Source: Chryseobacterium nepalense (GTDB lineage Bacteria; Bacteroidota; Bacteroidia; Flavobacteriales; Weeksellaceae). From it: a stretch of DNA of 64,000 nt. Shown in pieces: positions 34,187-43,018 of this stretch. A program made the translations under genes and the position numbers. Within the stretch, counting starts at the first letter, position 1. Each line of letters begins with the position of its first letter. Below the pieces are notes generated by a model, which did no database searches, was not told the DNA's origin, and was given only the letters and a program-made list of their open reading frames with translations. Location of the stretch: the NCBI RefSeq assembly GCF_023195755.1, contig NZ_CP096203.1, forward strand, positions 3,038,001 through 3,102,000, written 5' to 3'.

Positions 34187-34906
34187 ATGATTAAATTATC
34201 AGATTACCTGGATTATCTCAATAATGAGATAATTCAGGCTCGTAAAAAAGCAGACGAAAATGCAGTTGCCATAGCAAAAGAGTATGCTCAGCACGAGTAC
34301 TTAAAATATTTTAAAGTTCCGAGATATTCGCTTCCCAGTGTGAAAATGGATATTCCTATTAAAATCACCGATATTGATGCCGATGCCGACAGGAATTTTC
34401 CGATAAATGAACTCAAATTAATTCGCGATGTCAACGAACGAATTTATACGGTCAACAAAGAAAAACAGATGAATATTCAGCCGATTTCCACGAAAAACAT
34501 TCAGACGGAAGATTTCAAAACATTACTGAATTCCGTAAGAGGCGGAGGTCTGGAATATTTGAGGCTGCCGAAAATTGAGAATGAAACGAAGGCTCCTGCA
34601 GGCAGGATGCAAACTGCAAAATCTATCGCTGCCGTTCCGCAAAAACCTGTTGAGAGACCTATAGAAGGTACCTCCACGGAAGAAGAGTCTGCAGCATTGA
34701 GACAAATTTATACCGAAGTTCTGAACAGGTATAGTTTGATCAATTCAAAATTGAACAACATTTATATTGACCCGAATACCAATTCCGCCGAAGATAAAGA
34801 TAAATTATTCATCAATCTTCATGTGGAAATGGAAGAAGAGGGTATTAGGATCATGTCTTACAAAGATAAAGACGGTAAAGAAATCGAACAGATAATTTTT
34901 GAATAA
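34187..34906 (+). CDS. Unknown protein of the DUF2589-subtilase operon (gene 2)
   Basis: A 239-residue soluble protein. Residues 1-45 form a helix rich in charged residues; P-R-Y-S-L-P-S-V-K-M-D-I-P-I-K-I-T-D-I-D at about 45-65 looks like a shorter version of the DUF2589 beta element of gene 1; a Pro/Lys-rich linker (about 130-165) leads to a helix and a C-terminal beta segment (F-I-N-L-H-V-E-M-E-E-E-G-I). I do not recognise the family. Its stop and the next ATG overlap by one base (TAATG), which implies coupled translation. Confidence 0.6.
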   Translation: MIKLSDYLDYLNNEIIQARKKADENAVAIAKEYAQHEYLKYFKVPRYSLPSVKMDIPIKITDIDADADRNFPINELKLIRDVNERIYTVNKEKQMNIQPISTKNIQTEDFKTLLNSVRGGGLEYLRLPKIENETKAPAGRMQTAKSIAAVPQKPVERPIEGTSTEEESAALRQIYTEVLNRYSLINSKLNNIYIDPNTNSAEDKDKLFINLHVEMEEEGIRIMSYKDKDGKEIEQIIFE

Positions 34907-35484
34907 TGCAGGAACTTGTTCATCACACGATACAGAAAATTCAGGAACTCTTTCAGAAATTTAATAAAGTTCAGGAGTTGTATCTGTCGAAATCTTTCGA
35001 TTTTGACGGACAATTTGAAGCTTTTCTTCACGAATTTTTAGAATATTTGAAAACCAAAGGAAATACCACCTGCGAATCTGACGTGTTGAAGGTTATGAAT
35101 ATGATTTCAACCGTCAAAAGAGGGTTCAATCCCGTTCAGATGGAAAAAATTACCAATGCAAAACGTGAGCTTCAGTGGGGTTTTTCATTCAGTGCAATGG
35201 AAAGTGTCCACGGATTATTGACAGAAATGTACAATAAGGAACAAAAAAAACTGGATGAAGCGGAAGAAATCCTTTCAGGACTTATTGTTTCATTATACCA
35301 GAACGGATTTTTAGATGAAGACAAAGTAAAAGATATCAATACAATCCCGAAAATTGAAATATTCTGGAATTCACTTGTTAACCACAACACACAGATTTTA
35401 GGAATTAACAAAAAACTGAGACTCAGCATGATTTCGGAAGATATATTCCTGGTCATTGAGAAAGTTCTTTTAAAATTAATATAA
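34906..35484 (+). CDS. Unknown helical protein of the DUF2589-subtilase operon (gene 3)
   Basis: A 192-residue, all-helical protein without signal or membrane segment and with no motif that I recognise. Heptad-like spacing near the N-terminus (I-Q-K-I-Q-E-L-F-Q-K-F-N-K-V-Q-E-L) suggests a coiled-coil or bundle. Position between gene 2 (one-base overlap) and the subtilase (9 bp gap) suggests a structural partner in the same complex. Confidence 0.6.
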   Translation: MQELVHHTIQKIQELFQKFNKVQELYLSKSFDFDGQFEAFLHEFLEYLKTKGNTTCESDVLKVMNMISTVKRGFNPVQMEKITNAKRELQWGFSFSAMESVHGLLTEMYNKEQKKLDEAEEILSGLIVSLYQNGFLDEDKVKDINTIPKIEIFWNSLVNHNTQILGINKKLRLSMISEDIFLVIEKVLLKLI

Positions 35485-35493
35485 ACCACTACC

Positions 35494-36750
35494 ATGGAAA
35501 AAGAAAGATATATTGTTGTGCTCGAAGATCAGCAGAAAAAATCCCTCAAGAAAGTAGAAAATGAACTTGAGGTTACCATTACTTCGTCAGAATTTCTTTC
35601 ATCGGAAAACCGTTCTTACGAGGTAATTGATAATGATAACGGTGTCCTATATAAAAATTTAGGCGTTCTGGTCGTGGAAAATATGGATGAAGGGCAATTG
35701 AAAAGTGCCGTTAAAAATGATTCTAATCCCATCATTTATTTTGAAAAAGAAAGAGAATTCTTCTCTGCCGACGAGTTATCAATCATCAATGAACTAAAAA
35801 AGCAATCCGCCGAAATCACCGATAAAATAGCAGAGCTGGAAAAATATATTACAAATAAACCTTTGCCGCAAAAATCCCTCATAGGAATGGAATGGGGATT
35901 AAAAGCGCTTGGTATTGAAAATTCCCTCTACACCGGTAAGGGTATCGATATCTGTATTCTGGATACAGGGATAGAATTGTCACATCCCGATTTTTCAGGA
36001 AGAGAAATAGAAGGAAAATCGTTCATCAGCGGAGAAAGCTGGGACCGCGACCCGAATGGCCACGGAACACATTGTGCAGGAATAGCAGCCGGGAATATCA
36101 GACTGGACAACGGAAAGCGGTACGGAATTGCCAAAGATGCCAATTTAAAAATTGCCAAAGTGCTTTCCGATTCTGGAAAAGGAACCACCAGCAGCGTAAT
36201 CGATGCCATAGACTGGGCTATTACAAAGCAGTTCAGGATTTTATCATTATCATTGGCTTCTGCAGTAAAATTAAATGATTTCCCTTCCCCTCTTTTTGAA
36301 ACCGTAGGTGCAAGGGCATTGGAAAATAACTGTATCATTATTGCCGCTGCCGGAAATGACAGCAGCCGGCCATCACTCCCAAAGCCGGTATCTTCTCCTG
36401 CAAATACTTCATCTATAATGGCAGTTGGCGCGATAGACGGACAAATGAAGATTGCCAGATTCTCTAATGCAGGCTTGAATCCCGCAACGGGAGGCTCTGT
36501 CAATATCTGTGCTCCGGGAGTAGACATCATCAGCGCATATCCGAAAAATACCAAAAATAAAAGCAGCAATTATTACGCAATGAGTGGAACAAGTATGGCA
36601 ACGCCTCATGTTTCCGGAATGATGGCATTGTACATGGAGCAGTTTCCCGAAAAATCGGCAAAAGAAATCTGGGAACTGGCAGAAACGAAAGCAAAACCAA
36701 TCGAAGGACTGAAATACAGGGATATCGGTAGCGGATTAATACAGGCATAA
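35494..36750 (+). CDS. Cytoplasmic S8 (subtilisin-like) serine protease (operon gene 4)
   Basis: A 418-residue subtilase with the full triad: D157 in I-L-D-T-G-I, H190 in N-G-H-G-T-H-C-A-G and S367 in S-G-T-S-M-A-T-P-H-V-S-G, with oxyanion N288 in A-A-A-G-N-D. There is no signal peptide, which is unusual for S8 peptidases. Residues 1-90 look like a propeptide domain (Y-I-V-V-L-E-D at the start, I-I-Y-F-E-K-E-R near the end), then a helical linker (about 92-125) enters the catalytic domain near 130. A protease retained in the cytoplasm beside a free propeptide-like protein suggests controlled, possibly signal-triggered cleavage. Confidence 0.85.
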   Translation: MEKERYIVVLEDQQKKSLKKVENELEVTITSSEFLSSENRSYEVIDNDNGVLYKNLGVLVVENMDEGQLKSAVKNDSNPIIYFEKEREFFSADELSIINELKKQSAEITDKIAELEKYITNKPLPQKSLIGMEWGLKALGIENSLYTGKGIDICILDTGIELSHPDFSGREIEGKSFISGESWDRDPNGHGTHCAGIAAGNIRLDNGKRYGIAKDANLKIAKVLSDSGKGTTSSVIDAIDWAITKQFRILSLSLASAVKLNDFPSPLFETVGARALENNCIIIAAAGNDSSRPSLPKPVSSPANTSSIMAVGAIDGQMKIARFSNAGLNPATGGSVNICAPGVDIISAYPKNTKNKSSNYYAMSGTSMATPHVSGMMALYMEQFPEKSAKEIWELAETKAKPIEGLKYRDIGSGLIQA

Positions 36751-36752
36751 TT

Positions 36753-36953
36753 ATGAAAACCTATATCGCAGTTCTGAAAAAAGATATTGATATTAAAAAA
36801 CTTGAAAACGAACTGAAAAAGAACAATATAAAACCGGCGCCTCACTATATATCTATTGGAGTAGTAAAATTAGAAAGTGAAAAGCCGGTTTACCAGAAAG
36901 ATTTTGAAGCCTATTTCATTTCTGTGGAAGAGGATAAAAATATTGAGATTTAA
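36753..36953 (+). CDS. Free-standing I9 propeptide-like small protein (operon gene 5)
   Basis: A 66-residue protein starting 2 bp after the subtilase stop. Its pattern M-K-T-Y-I-A-V-L-K-K-D, a helix (I-K-K-L-E-N-E-L-K-K), then I-G-V-V-K-L-E-S and Y-F-I-S-V-E-E-D matches the beta-alpha-beta-beta-alpha-beta plan of Inhibitor_I9 subtilisin propeptides, including the terminal V-E-E-D. It also mirrors the N-terminus of its neighbour (Y-I-V-V-L-E-D...V-E-N-E-L). The likely role is an inhibitor or folding chaperone acting in trans on the S8 enzyme; similarity is by eye and moderately convincing. Confidence 0.6.
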   Translation: MKTYIAVLKKDIDIKKLENELKKNNIKPAPHYISIGVVKLESEKPVYQKDFEAYFISVEEDKNIEI

Positions 36954-37040
36954 TAATATGATTTTAATTATTTATTAAAGATACCAGCGAAGTATGCTTT
37001 CTATTGGATAAACCTTATTTTTGTTTTGTAACTAAAATAT

Positions 37041-37877
37041 ATGATTATGAATTTCAGATTTTCAATCTTAACGATGATGATGTTTGCATTAGGTTTTTCG
37101 CAGGATCTTAAAGTAATGAGTTTTAATATCCGGCTGAATGTAGATTCTGACAAAGAAAATTCATGGACGAACAGGAAGCAGGATGTTGCAGATCTTCTTT
37201 CTTATTATCATCCGGATTATTTCGGGGTTCAGGAAGCGTTGCCGGAACAGATGAAAGACATAAAAAACGGATTGAAGAATTATGATTATGTGGGAGTAGG
37301 AAGAGATGACGGAAAAGAAAAAGGTGAGTTTTCAGCTATTTTCTACGATACAGGAAGACTTCAGGTAATAAAATCAGGGACATTCTGGCTCTCTGAAACT
37401 CCTGAAAAACCATCAAAAGGTTGGGATGCGGCTTTAAACAGAATCTGTACCTACGCGCTTTTTAGAGACAAAAAGTCGAAAAAAGAATTTATGGCGCTGA
37501 ATCTCCATTTCGATCATGTTGGCAATGTGGCCAGGGTAAAATCTTCTGAACTGATTTTAAAAAAGATCAAAGAACTGAATCCTAAAAATTTACCGGTAAC
37601 CGTAAGCGGCGATTTTAATTTAACCGAAGATTCGGAACCGATAAAAATCATGTCACAAAATATGAAGGACAGTTTTTATCATTCAGAAACAAAACATTAC
37701 GGTCCGAAAGGAACATTTACAGCTTTTAATGTCAATGAAATCCCAAAAGACAGAATCGATTATATATTTGTAAAAGGATTTAAAATTAAGTCCCACAGAC
37801 ACATCAATGACAGGAGGGAAAATCTGCTGTATCCTTCAGACCATTTTCCGGTATTGGCAGATCTGCAGTTTAATTGA
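37041..37877 (+). CDS. Secreted endonuclease/exonuclease/phosphatase-fold protein
   Basis: A 278-residue protein with a short signal peptide (starts at 37041 or, equally well, ATG at 37047). The EEP fold is clear: V-M-S-F-N-I-R-L-N near residue 27, G-V-Q-E-A with the metal Glu, L-N-L-H-F-D-H-V-G-N and V-S-G-D-F-N-L-T, ending Y-P-S-D-H-F-P-V-L-A-D. Family members include sphingomyelinases, nucleases and inositol-phosphate phosphatases; export makes a lipid or extracellular substrate likely. Not tightly linked to the preceding operon. Confidence 0.88.
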   Translation: MIMNFRFSILTMMMFALGFSQDLKVMSFNIRLNVDSDKENSWTNRKQDVADLLSYYHPDYFGVQEALPEQMKDIKNGLKNYDYVGVGRDDGKEKGEFSAIFYDTGRLQVIKSGTFWLSETPEKPSKGWDAALNRICTYALFRDKKSKKEFMALNLHFDHVGNVARVKSSELILKKIKELNPKNLPVTVSGDFNLTEDSEPIKIMSQNMKDSFYHSETKHYGPKGTFTAFNVNEIPKDRIDYIFVKGFKIKSHRHINDRRENLLYPSDHFPVLADLQFN

Positions 37878-37898
37878 TATAACAACTGAAAATGTGAT

Positions 37899-38483
37899 TT
37901 AGCTTTTAGAAGAGACCTTTCCTAATAATCCATACAGGATCTTATCTCTTATTTCATCAGTGATTTCGGAGGTAGATTCTGTATTTCTTTTAAACCAGAA
38001 ATAAGAATTATTTAAAGTGTGGAGAATAAATCTTGTTGTAAATGAGGATGATCGCAATTCCCAGTTTTCCGCCCGGTAAATCTCGGAAATCAATTCCTCT
38101 ACTTCCTGCTGGTAATTTTTCCGAAGCGCAATAAATTCAGGAAGACGTTCTTCCAGGTGTTTCCATTCATTGGAATAAATATGCGTAACATCACGATTTT
38201 TAAGAACTACGGATAAATGTTTGTCAATAAAAAGGTTGAGCTTTTCCTTTGGAGGAATAGATGTATTTTTTACTTCCTGAAGTTCATCGAAAAATTCCTG
38301 GGCAATTCCGAAGCAGATCCATTCTAAAATTTCTTCCTTAGAACGGATGTGGGCATACAATGAAGCTGCCTTGATATTGAGCTTTGTCGCCAAATCCCGT
38401 ACAGAGCTGCCCATATACCCTTTTTCTTTGAAAAGTTCTACGGCAACATCTAATATTTTCTTCTGTTTTTCTTTAAGCTCCAT
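37899..38483 (-). CDS. TetR/AcrR-family transcriptional regulator
   Basis: A 194-residue TetR protein; the ATG at 38483 starts M-E-L-K-E-K-Q-K-K-I-L-D-V-A-V-E-L-F immediately before the helix-turn-helix (S-V-R-D-L-A-T-K-L-N-I-K-A-A-S-L-Y-A-H-I). An in-frame upstream ATG at 38552 would add an unlikely extension. The ligand domain is not diagnostic. TetR-type PaaR proteins control phenylacetate genes in some bacteria, so this regulator is a candidate for the paa operon 10 kb away, without direct proof. Confidence 0.85.
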   Translation of the reverse strand: MELKEKQKKILDVAVELFKEKGYMGSSVRDLATKLNIKAASLYAHIRSKEEILEWICFGIAQEFFDELQEVKNTSIPPKEKLNLFIDKHLSVVLKNRDVTHIYSNEWKHLEERLPEFIALRKNYQQEVEELISEIYRAENWELRSSSFTTRFILHTLNNSYFWFKRNTESTSEITDEIRDKILYGLLGKVSSKS

Positions 38484-38849
38484 CTGGTAAAACGCAAAAG
38501 TAATTATTTTGATTGTAATATTTTGTTTTTCAACGGATGATTTTGTCTTCAATAGGAACGGATTTTAGTCCCATTTAAAATATAAAAATTTTCCACTTTC
38601 CTTTAGCCTAAATTTATTATGTTCGTTTTAAACTTGATAAAGGAATTTTAAACTTCTTTTTTTTTGAATTTTTCCAAATCTGACTTTTCTTCCATGATTT
38701 TTTACTCTAAAACAGCTAACCGGAATTTTTGTCTGTTACAATCAGGTTTAAAATGCATTTTTCGGAAATTTTGTCTATGTTTTTTGAAAAATCAATAATT
38801 GAACACTTTTTGCGATATAGCTCTTGAATTAAATGATTAAATACGATGG
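38484..38849. other. A/T-rich intergenic region upstream of clpB
   Basis: About 370 bases with no convincing frame or RNA gene. It should hold the promoter of the TetR gene on one side and of clpB on the other. I see no CIRCE-type GCACTC-N9-GAGTGC heat-shock operator before clpB. A repeat-like hairpin follows at 38854-38930. Confidence 0.4.
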
Positions 38850-38853
38850 AGGG

Positions 38854-38930
38854 CATCAGAAATTAGAAAATCAGATTTAAAAAATTAACATTTATTACAC
38901 TCTTATGGTCTGAAATCTGATGTCTGAAAT
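38854..38930. repeat. Hairpin array of degenerate 8-bp units upstream of clpB
   Basis: The left side splits into CATCAGAA, ATTAGAAA and ATCAGATT; the right side into GTCTGAAA, TCTGATGT and CTGAAATT. The core ATCAGATTT (38870-38878) and AAATCTGAT (38913-38921) are perfectly complementary with 34 bases between. The plan resembles the 8-bp arrays in the paa operon but with a different unit. Confidence 0.5.
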
Positions 38931-38973
38931 TATACAAATGAAAACCGAATTAAATCAAAAATATATATAGAAT

Positions 38974-41580
38974 ATGAACTTAAACCAATATACTGTAAAA
39001 TCGCAGGAAGCCATCCAGGCTGCTCAACAGGTAGCCATGGAATTCGGCAACCAGAGTATTGAGCCTCAACATCTTCTTGAAGGTATTTTTCAGGTGGATG
39101 AAAATATTTCGCCTTTCTTATTAAAAAAATCAGAAGCTGATGCTGTTTTGGTAAGAGAGCGCAACCGTGAAAATTTAGAGAAACTTCCGAAAGTACAAGG
39201 TGGAAATATCTACCTTTCACAATCGGCGAATAAAGTTTTGCTTGATGCACCCAACATCGCAAAAAAAATGGGTGATGAATATGTGACGATAGAACATCTT
39301 TGGCTTTCGCTGTTAGAAACGAATTCAGAAGTTTCAAAAATGCTGAAAGATATGGGTGTTACAAAAAGCCTTCTGGAAGGCGGGATCAAAGAATTAAGAA
39401 AAGGAAGCAAGGCAACTTCTGCAAGTTCGGAAGAAACCTACCAATCTTTAAACAAATATGCTAAAAATTTCAACGAATTAGCGGCAGAAGGTAAACTGGA
39501 TCCCGTAATCGGACGTGATGAAGAGATCAGAAGAGTCTTACAGATTCTTTCAAGAAGGACAAAAAACAACCCAATTCTTATCGGGGAACCCGGTGTAGGT
39601 AAAACAGCCATCGCTGAAGGAATTGCCCATAGAATTATCAGCGGCGACGTTCCTGAAAACCTGATGGACAAAACTTTGTATTCTTTGGATATGGGGGCCT
39701 TGATTGCCGGTGCAAAATATAAAGGTGAGTTTGAAGAGCGTTTAAAATCCGTTGTAAATGAAGTCATTAAATCAGACGGACAGATTATTCTTTTTATTGA
39801 TGAGATCCATACTTTGGTGGGAGCCGGAGGCGGTGAAGGCGCAATGGATGCTGCCAATATTCTGAAACCGGCACTGGCAAGAGGAGAATTAAGAGCTATC
39901 GGCGCAACAACCCTCAATGAATATCAGAAATATTTTGAAAAAGATAAAGCGTTGGAAAGACGTTTCCAGAAAGTAATGGTGGAAGAACCTGATACAGAAT
40001 CGGCTATTTCTATTCTTCGGGGAATTAAAGATAAATATGAAGCACACCATAAAGTAAGAATTAAAGATGAAGCGATTATCGCGGCGGTGGAAATGTCGCA
40101 GAGATATATTTCAGATCGTTTTTTACCGGATAAGGCGATTGACCTTATTGATGAAGCTTCTGCCAAATTGAGAATGGAAATCAATTCTAAGCCCGAAGAA
40201 CTTGATGTTTTAGACAGAAAGCTGATGCAGCTGGAAATTGAATTGGCTGCGATCTCAAGAGAAGGAAACCAAACGAAAATCGATCACTTAAAAGAAGATA
40301 TATCGAAAATTTCCGAGCAGAGAAATGAAATCAATGCCAAATGGCTGAAAGAAAAACAAAAATCTGAGGATTTAACCCAGATTAAAAAAGATATAGAGTC
40401 TCTGAAACTGGAAGCCGAAAGAGCTTCTAGAGCCGGAGATTACGCAAAAGTAGCAGAGATCCAATATGGAAAACTCCGCGAAAAAGAGGAAGAGCTTTCC
40501 AAGCTTGAACTGGAGATGCAAAATCATCAGAATGAATTGATTAAAGAGGAGGTGACTGCTGAAAATATTTCTGAAGTCATCGCCAAATGGACAGGAATTC
40601 CTGTAACCAAGCTTCTTCAGTCTGAAAGAGAAAAGTTATTGAATCTGGAAACAGAACTTCATCACAGAGTTGTAGGACAAGACGAAGCGATTACCGCCGT
40701 TGCGGACGCCATCAGAAGAAACAGAGCGGGATTAAGCGATGATAAAAAACCGATCGGTTCATTCTTATTCCTGGGAACAACCGGAGTCGGGAAAACCGAG
40801 CTGGCAAAAGCTTTGGCGGAGTTTTTATTTGATGATGAAAACAATATGACGAGAATTGATATGAGTGAATATCAGGAGCGTCATTCCGTTTCGAGATTGG
40901 TGGGTGCGCCTCCGGGATATGTAGGATATGATGAAGGCGGACAATTAACGGAAGCGGTTCGCAGAAGACCTTATTCTGTGGTTCTTTTAGACGAAATTGA
41001 AAAAGCGCATCCGGATGTTTTCAATACATTGTTACAGGTTTTAGATGATGGTCGTTTAACAGATAATAAAGGACGGGTGGTGAATTTTAAAAATTCAATC
41101 ATCATCATGACTTCGAATTTAGGTTCGCACTTAATTCAGGAACGCTTTGACTCTGCTCAGCGCGACAAAGATGACAACATCAGTCCTGAGACCTTGGAGG
41201 AAGCAAAAGATGAGGTTTTCGATTTGCTGAAACAAACCTTACGCCCGGAATTCCTGAACAGAATTGATGAGGTGGTGTTATTCCAGCCGTTAAGAAAAAA
41301 AGAGATTGGAAAAATTGTTACCTATCAGCTGAGAGGTTTCAATGATATGCTTTCAAAACGGAATATCATTATGACGGCCACTCAGGACGCTGTAGATTAT
41401 CTGATGAACAAAGGCTATGATCCTGCATTTGGAGCAAGACCTTTAAAAAGAGTAATTCAGCAAGAAGTGCTTAACAAATTATCAAGGGAAATTCTCGCCG
41501 GAAATGTAAATGACGGAGACCGGATTACACTGGATTATTTCGAGGAAACGGGCCTTGTTTTCAGACCTGCGGAATTATAA
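38974..41580 (+). CDS. clpB: ATP-dependent disaggregase ClpB
   Basis: An 868-residue Hsp100 protein with all ClpB parts: N-domain (residues 1-145), AAA-1 with G-E-P-G-V-G-K-T, a coiled-coil middle domain (about 410-530), AAA-2 with G-T-T-G-V-G-K-T and the C-terminal small domain. The middle domain separates it from ClpA/ClpC. It rescues aggregated proteins with DnaK. The length is standard. It is a single gene with a terminator of its own. Confidence 0.96.
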   Translation: MNLNQYTVKSQEAIQAAQQVAMEFGNQSIEPQHLLEGIFQVDENISPFLLKKSEADAVLVRERNRENLEKLPKVQGGNIYLSQSANKVLLDAPNIAKKMGDEYVTIEHLWLSLLETNSEVSKMLKDMGVTKSLLEGGIKELRKGSKATSASSEETYQSLNKYAKNFNELAAEGKLDPVIGRDEEIRRVLQILSRRTKNNPILIGEPGVGKTAIAEGIAHRIISGDVPENLMDKTLYSLDMGALIAGAKYKGEFEERLKSVVNEVIKSDGQIILFIDEIHTLVGAGGGEGAMDAANILKPALARGELRAIGATTLNEYQKYFEKDKALERRFQKVMVEEPDTESAISILRGIKDKYEAHHKVRIKDEAIIAAVEMSQRYISDRFLPDKAIDLIDEASAKLRMEINSKPEELDVLDRKLMQLEIELAAISREGNQTKIDHLKEDISKISEQRNEINAKWLKEKQKSEDLTQIKKDIESLKLEAERASRAGDYAKVAEIQYGKLREKEEELSKLELEMQNHQNELIKEEVTAENISEVIAKWTGIPVTKLLQSEREKLLNLETELHHRVVGQDEAITAVADAIRRNRAGLSDDKKPIGSFLFLGTTGVGKTELAKALAEFLFDDENNMTRIDMSEYQERHSVSRLVGAPPGYVGYDEGGQLTEAVRRRPYSVVLLDEIEKAHPDVFNTLLQVLDDGRLTDNKGRVVNFKNSIIIMTSNLGSHLIQERFDSAQRDKDDNISPETLEEAKDEVFDLLKQTLRPEFLNRIDEVVLFQPLRKKEIGKIVTYQLRGFNDMLSKRNIIMTATQDAVDYLMNKGYDPAFGARPLKRVIQQEVLNKLSREILAGNVNDGDRITLDYFEETGLVFRPAEL

Positions 41581-41613
41581 GTAGTTTTTTTTCATATATA
41601 TTATTTTGTAAGT

Positions 41614-41651
41614 AAGTGCTGTAGATTGTTTTCTGCAGCACTTATTTTATT
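41614..41651 (+). terminator. Terminator after clpB
   Basis: An 11-bp stem with one G-T pair (41614-41624 with 41633-41643, AAGTGCTG core) and an 8-base loop is followed by a T-rich run, 33 bp after the clpB stop. Confidence 0.7.
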
Positions 41652-41787
41652 ATAGTACTTTTCATAAGATTTGGCCCTGAATATACAATCCGTAAAATCC
41701 CTGAAAATAAACAGGAAAAAAACCATGTCGCAGCAATGTGTTTTTTTGCGAACTTTGCATCATCAACTAACATTATAAAACTAGCTT

Positions 41788-42333
41788 ATGAAAACACAAC
41801 CTACCTCCGAAACTGAAACACTGGATCTTAACCTGCCGCCAAATACGATGGCTCAGAATTTTATCCAGATCCTGGTGAATAATTACAGAAATAATCAACT
41901 GAAATCTGTAAAGGATAAAATGGGCATTGATGATGCACATTCCATTCATTTTGACCTTAACACGCTGAAAAAATTTATTGCTGATATTGAAACATTAGCC
42001 TCCGCAAATAATCCGGAAACCAATCCGGAAGATTTAGGAATTCGTTTTTATTATGCTGCATATCCGAACCTTGAAAACTGGGATGTTATGAACAATACTC
42101 CAATAGGAAGAGAATATGCTGAAAAACATACATTGGTAATGATTCCTACCATAAAAAGACAGGATGAAAACGGAGAAATGCTGAGTTACGATTTCAATCC
42201 ACTGGCATTGAGCGGGGACGGAAAAGTACTTGCAATGGCTTCCGCAAAAAATGCAAATTCCGATTGTGAAGTAATTTGCCAGAATCATGGAGCTTTAATA
42301 CCACCAGACAGTACAAAAACTGAATTATTTTAA
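41788..42333 (+). CDS. Unknown soluble protein preceding a sensory cluster
   Basis: A 181-residue protein without signal peptide or membrane segment. It has a L-N-L-P-P-N-T-M-A-Q-N-F region, an N-rich helix, and I-R-F-Y-Y-A-A-Y-P, L-V-M-I-P-T-I-K-R-Q strands; two Cys near the end (D-C-E-V-I-C-Q-N-H). I do not recognise the family. It is 37 bp upstream of a membrane protein and kinase/regulator pair on the same strand and likely belongs to that transcript. Confidence 0.6.
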   Translation: MKTQPTSETETLDLNLPPNTMAQNFIQILVNNYRNNQLKSVKDKMGIDDAHSIHFDLNTLKKFIADIETLASANNPETNPEDLGIRFYYAAYPNLENWDVMNNTPIGREYAEKHTLVMIPTIKRQDENGEMLSYDFNPLALSGDGKVLAMASAKNANSDCEVICQNHGALIPPDSTKTELF

Positions 42334-42370
42334 TATTCTTATCAAAAAAGAAATTTTAACAGTAAGCACG

Positions 42371-43018
42371 ATGAGTGATTTCCAAAGAATAGCATTCGAA
42401 TTTATGTATTGGGCAGAAGGGATTTCAGCTGCTGTCTCTCTTATATTTTATAGCAGAATAAAAGATAAATACTGGAAATACTTTGTGTTTTATCTCATTT
42501 TTATTTTCTTAAGTGAAAGCATCGGAAGATGGGGCGGACTTTTTTTTGAGTATAATAAACAGGCTTTTTACAATTATTTTGTAATTCCTGTACAGTTCAT
42601 TTTTTTCTATTGGCTGTATGCTGCAAGGTCTTTCGGGAAAATGAATCTTTTTCTTATTCTCTCTTCCGTTTACCTCCTTTCATTTATCCCAAGTGAATTT
42701 TTATATTCCGAAAATAAAGTAATGTTTTCTCTTAACTATACACTTGGATGCCTGATTTTAATGATTCTTGTAGTTATGGAATATTATAAACAGATTAACG
42801 ATTCTGATATTTTGAATTTTGATAAAAACAGAATGTTTTATATCAATCTCGGGGTAACCTTGTTTTATATTGGAACGTTGCCGTTCTGGACTTTCCTGGA
42901 ACTTATTAAGCAGTATCGTGAAATATTCAACATTTATTTTGCGTATTTTCTTATTTCAGGAATTATTATGTACATGTTATTTTCAATTTCATTCATATGG
43001 GGAAAACAGAGCTCCTGA
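42371..43018 (+). CDS. Multi-spanning membrane protein of unknown function
   Basis: A 215-residue hydrophobic protein with about six predicted membrane segments and little loop sequence. I do not recognise the family. Its 3' end overlaps the start of the histidine kinase gene by 22 bases in another frame, so the two are probably translated together; it could be a membrane sensor input for that kinase, which itself has only one membrane helix. Confidence 0.65.
   Translation: MSDFQRIAFEFMYWAEGISAAVSLIFYSRIKDKYWKYFVFYLIFIFLSESIGRWGGLFFEYNKQAFYNYFVIPVQFIFFYWLYAARSFGKMNLFLILSSVYLLSFIPSEFLYSENKVMFSLNYTLGCLILMILVVMEYYKQINDSDILNFDKNRMFYINLGVTLFYIGTLPFWTFLELIKQYREIFNIYFAYFLISGIIMYMLFSISFIWGKQSS

Noticed and set aside
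35928-36569. 213-codon minus-strand frame
   Set aside because: It lies entirely opposite the S8 protease, whose catalytic motifs leave no doubt about the coding strand.
39438-39917. 159-codon minus-strand frame
   Set aside because: It is opposite clpB AAA-1 coding sequence.
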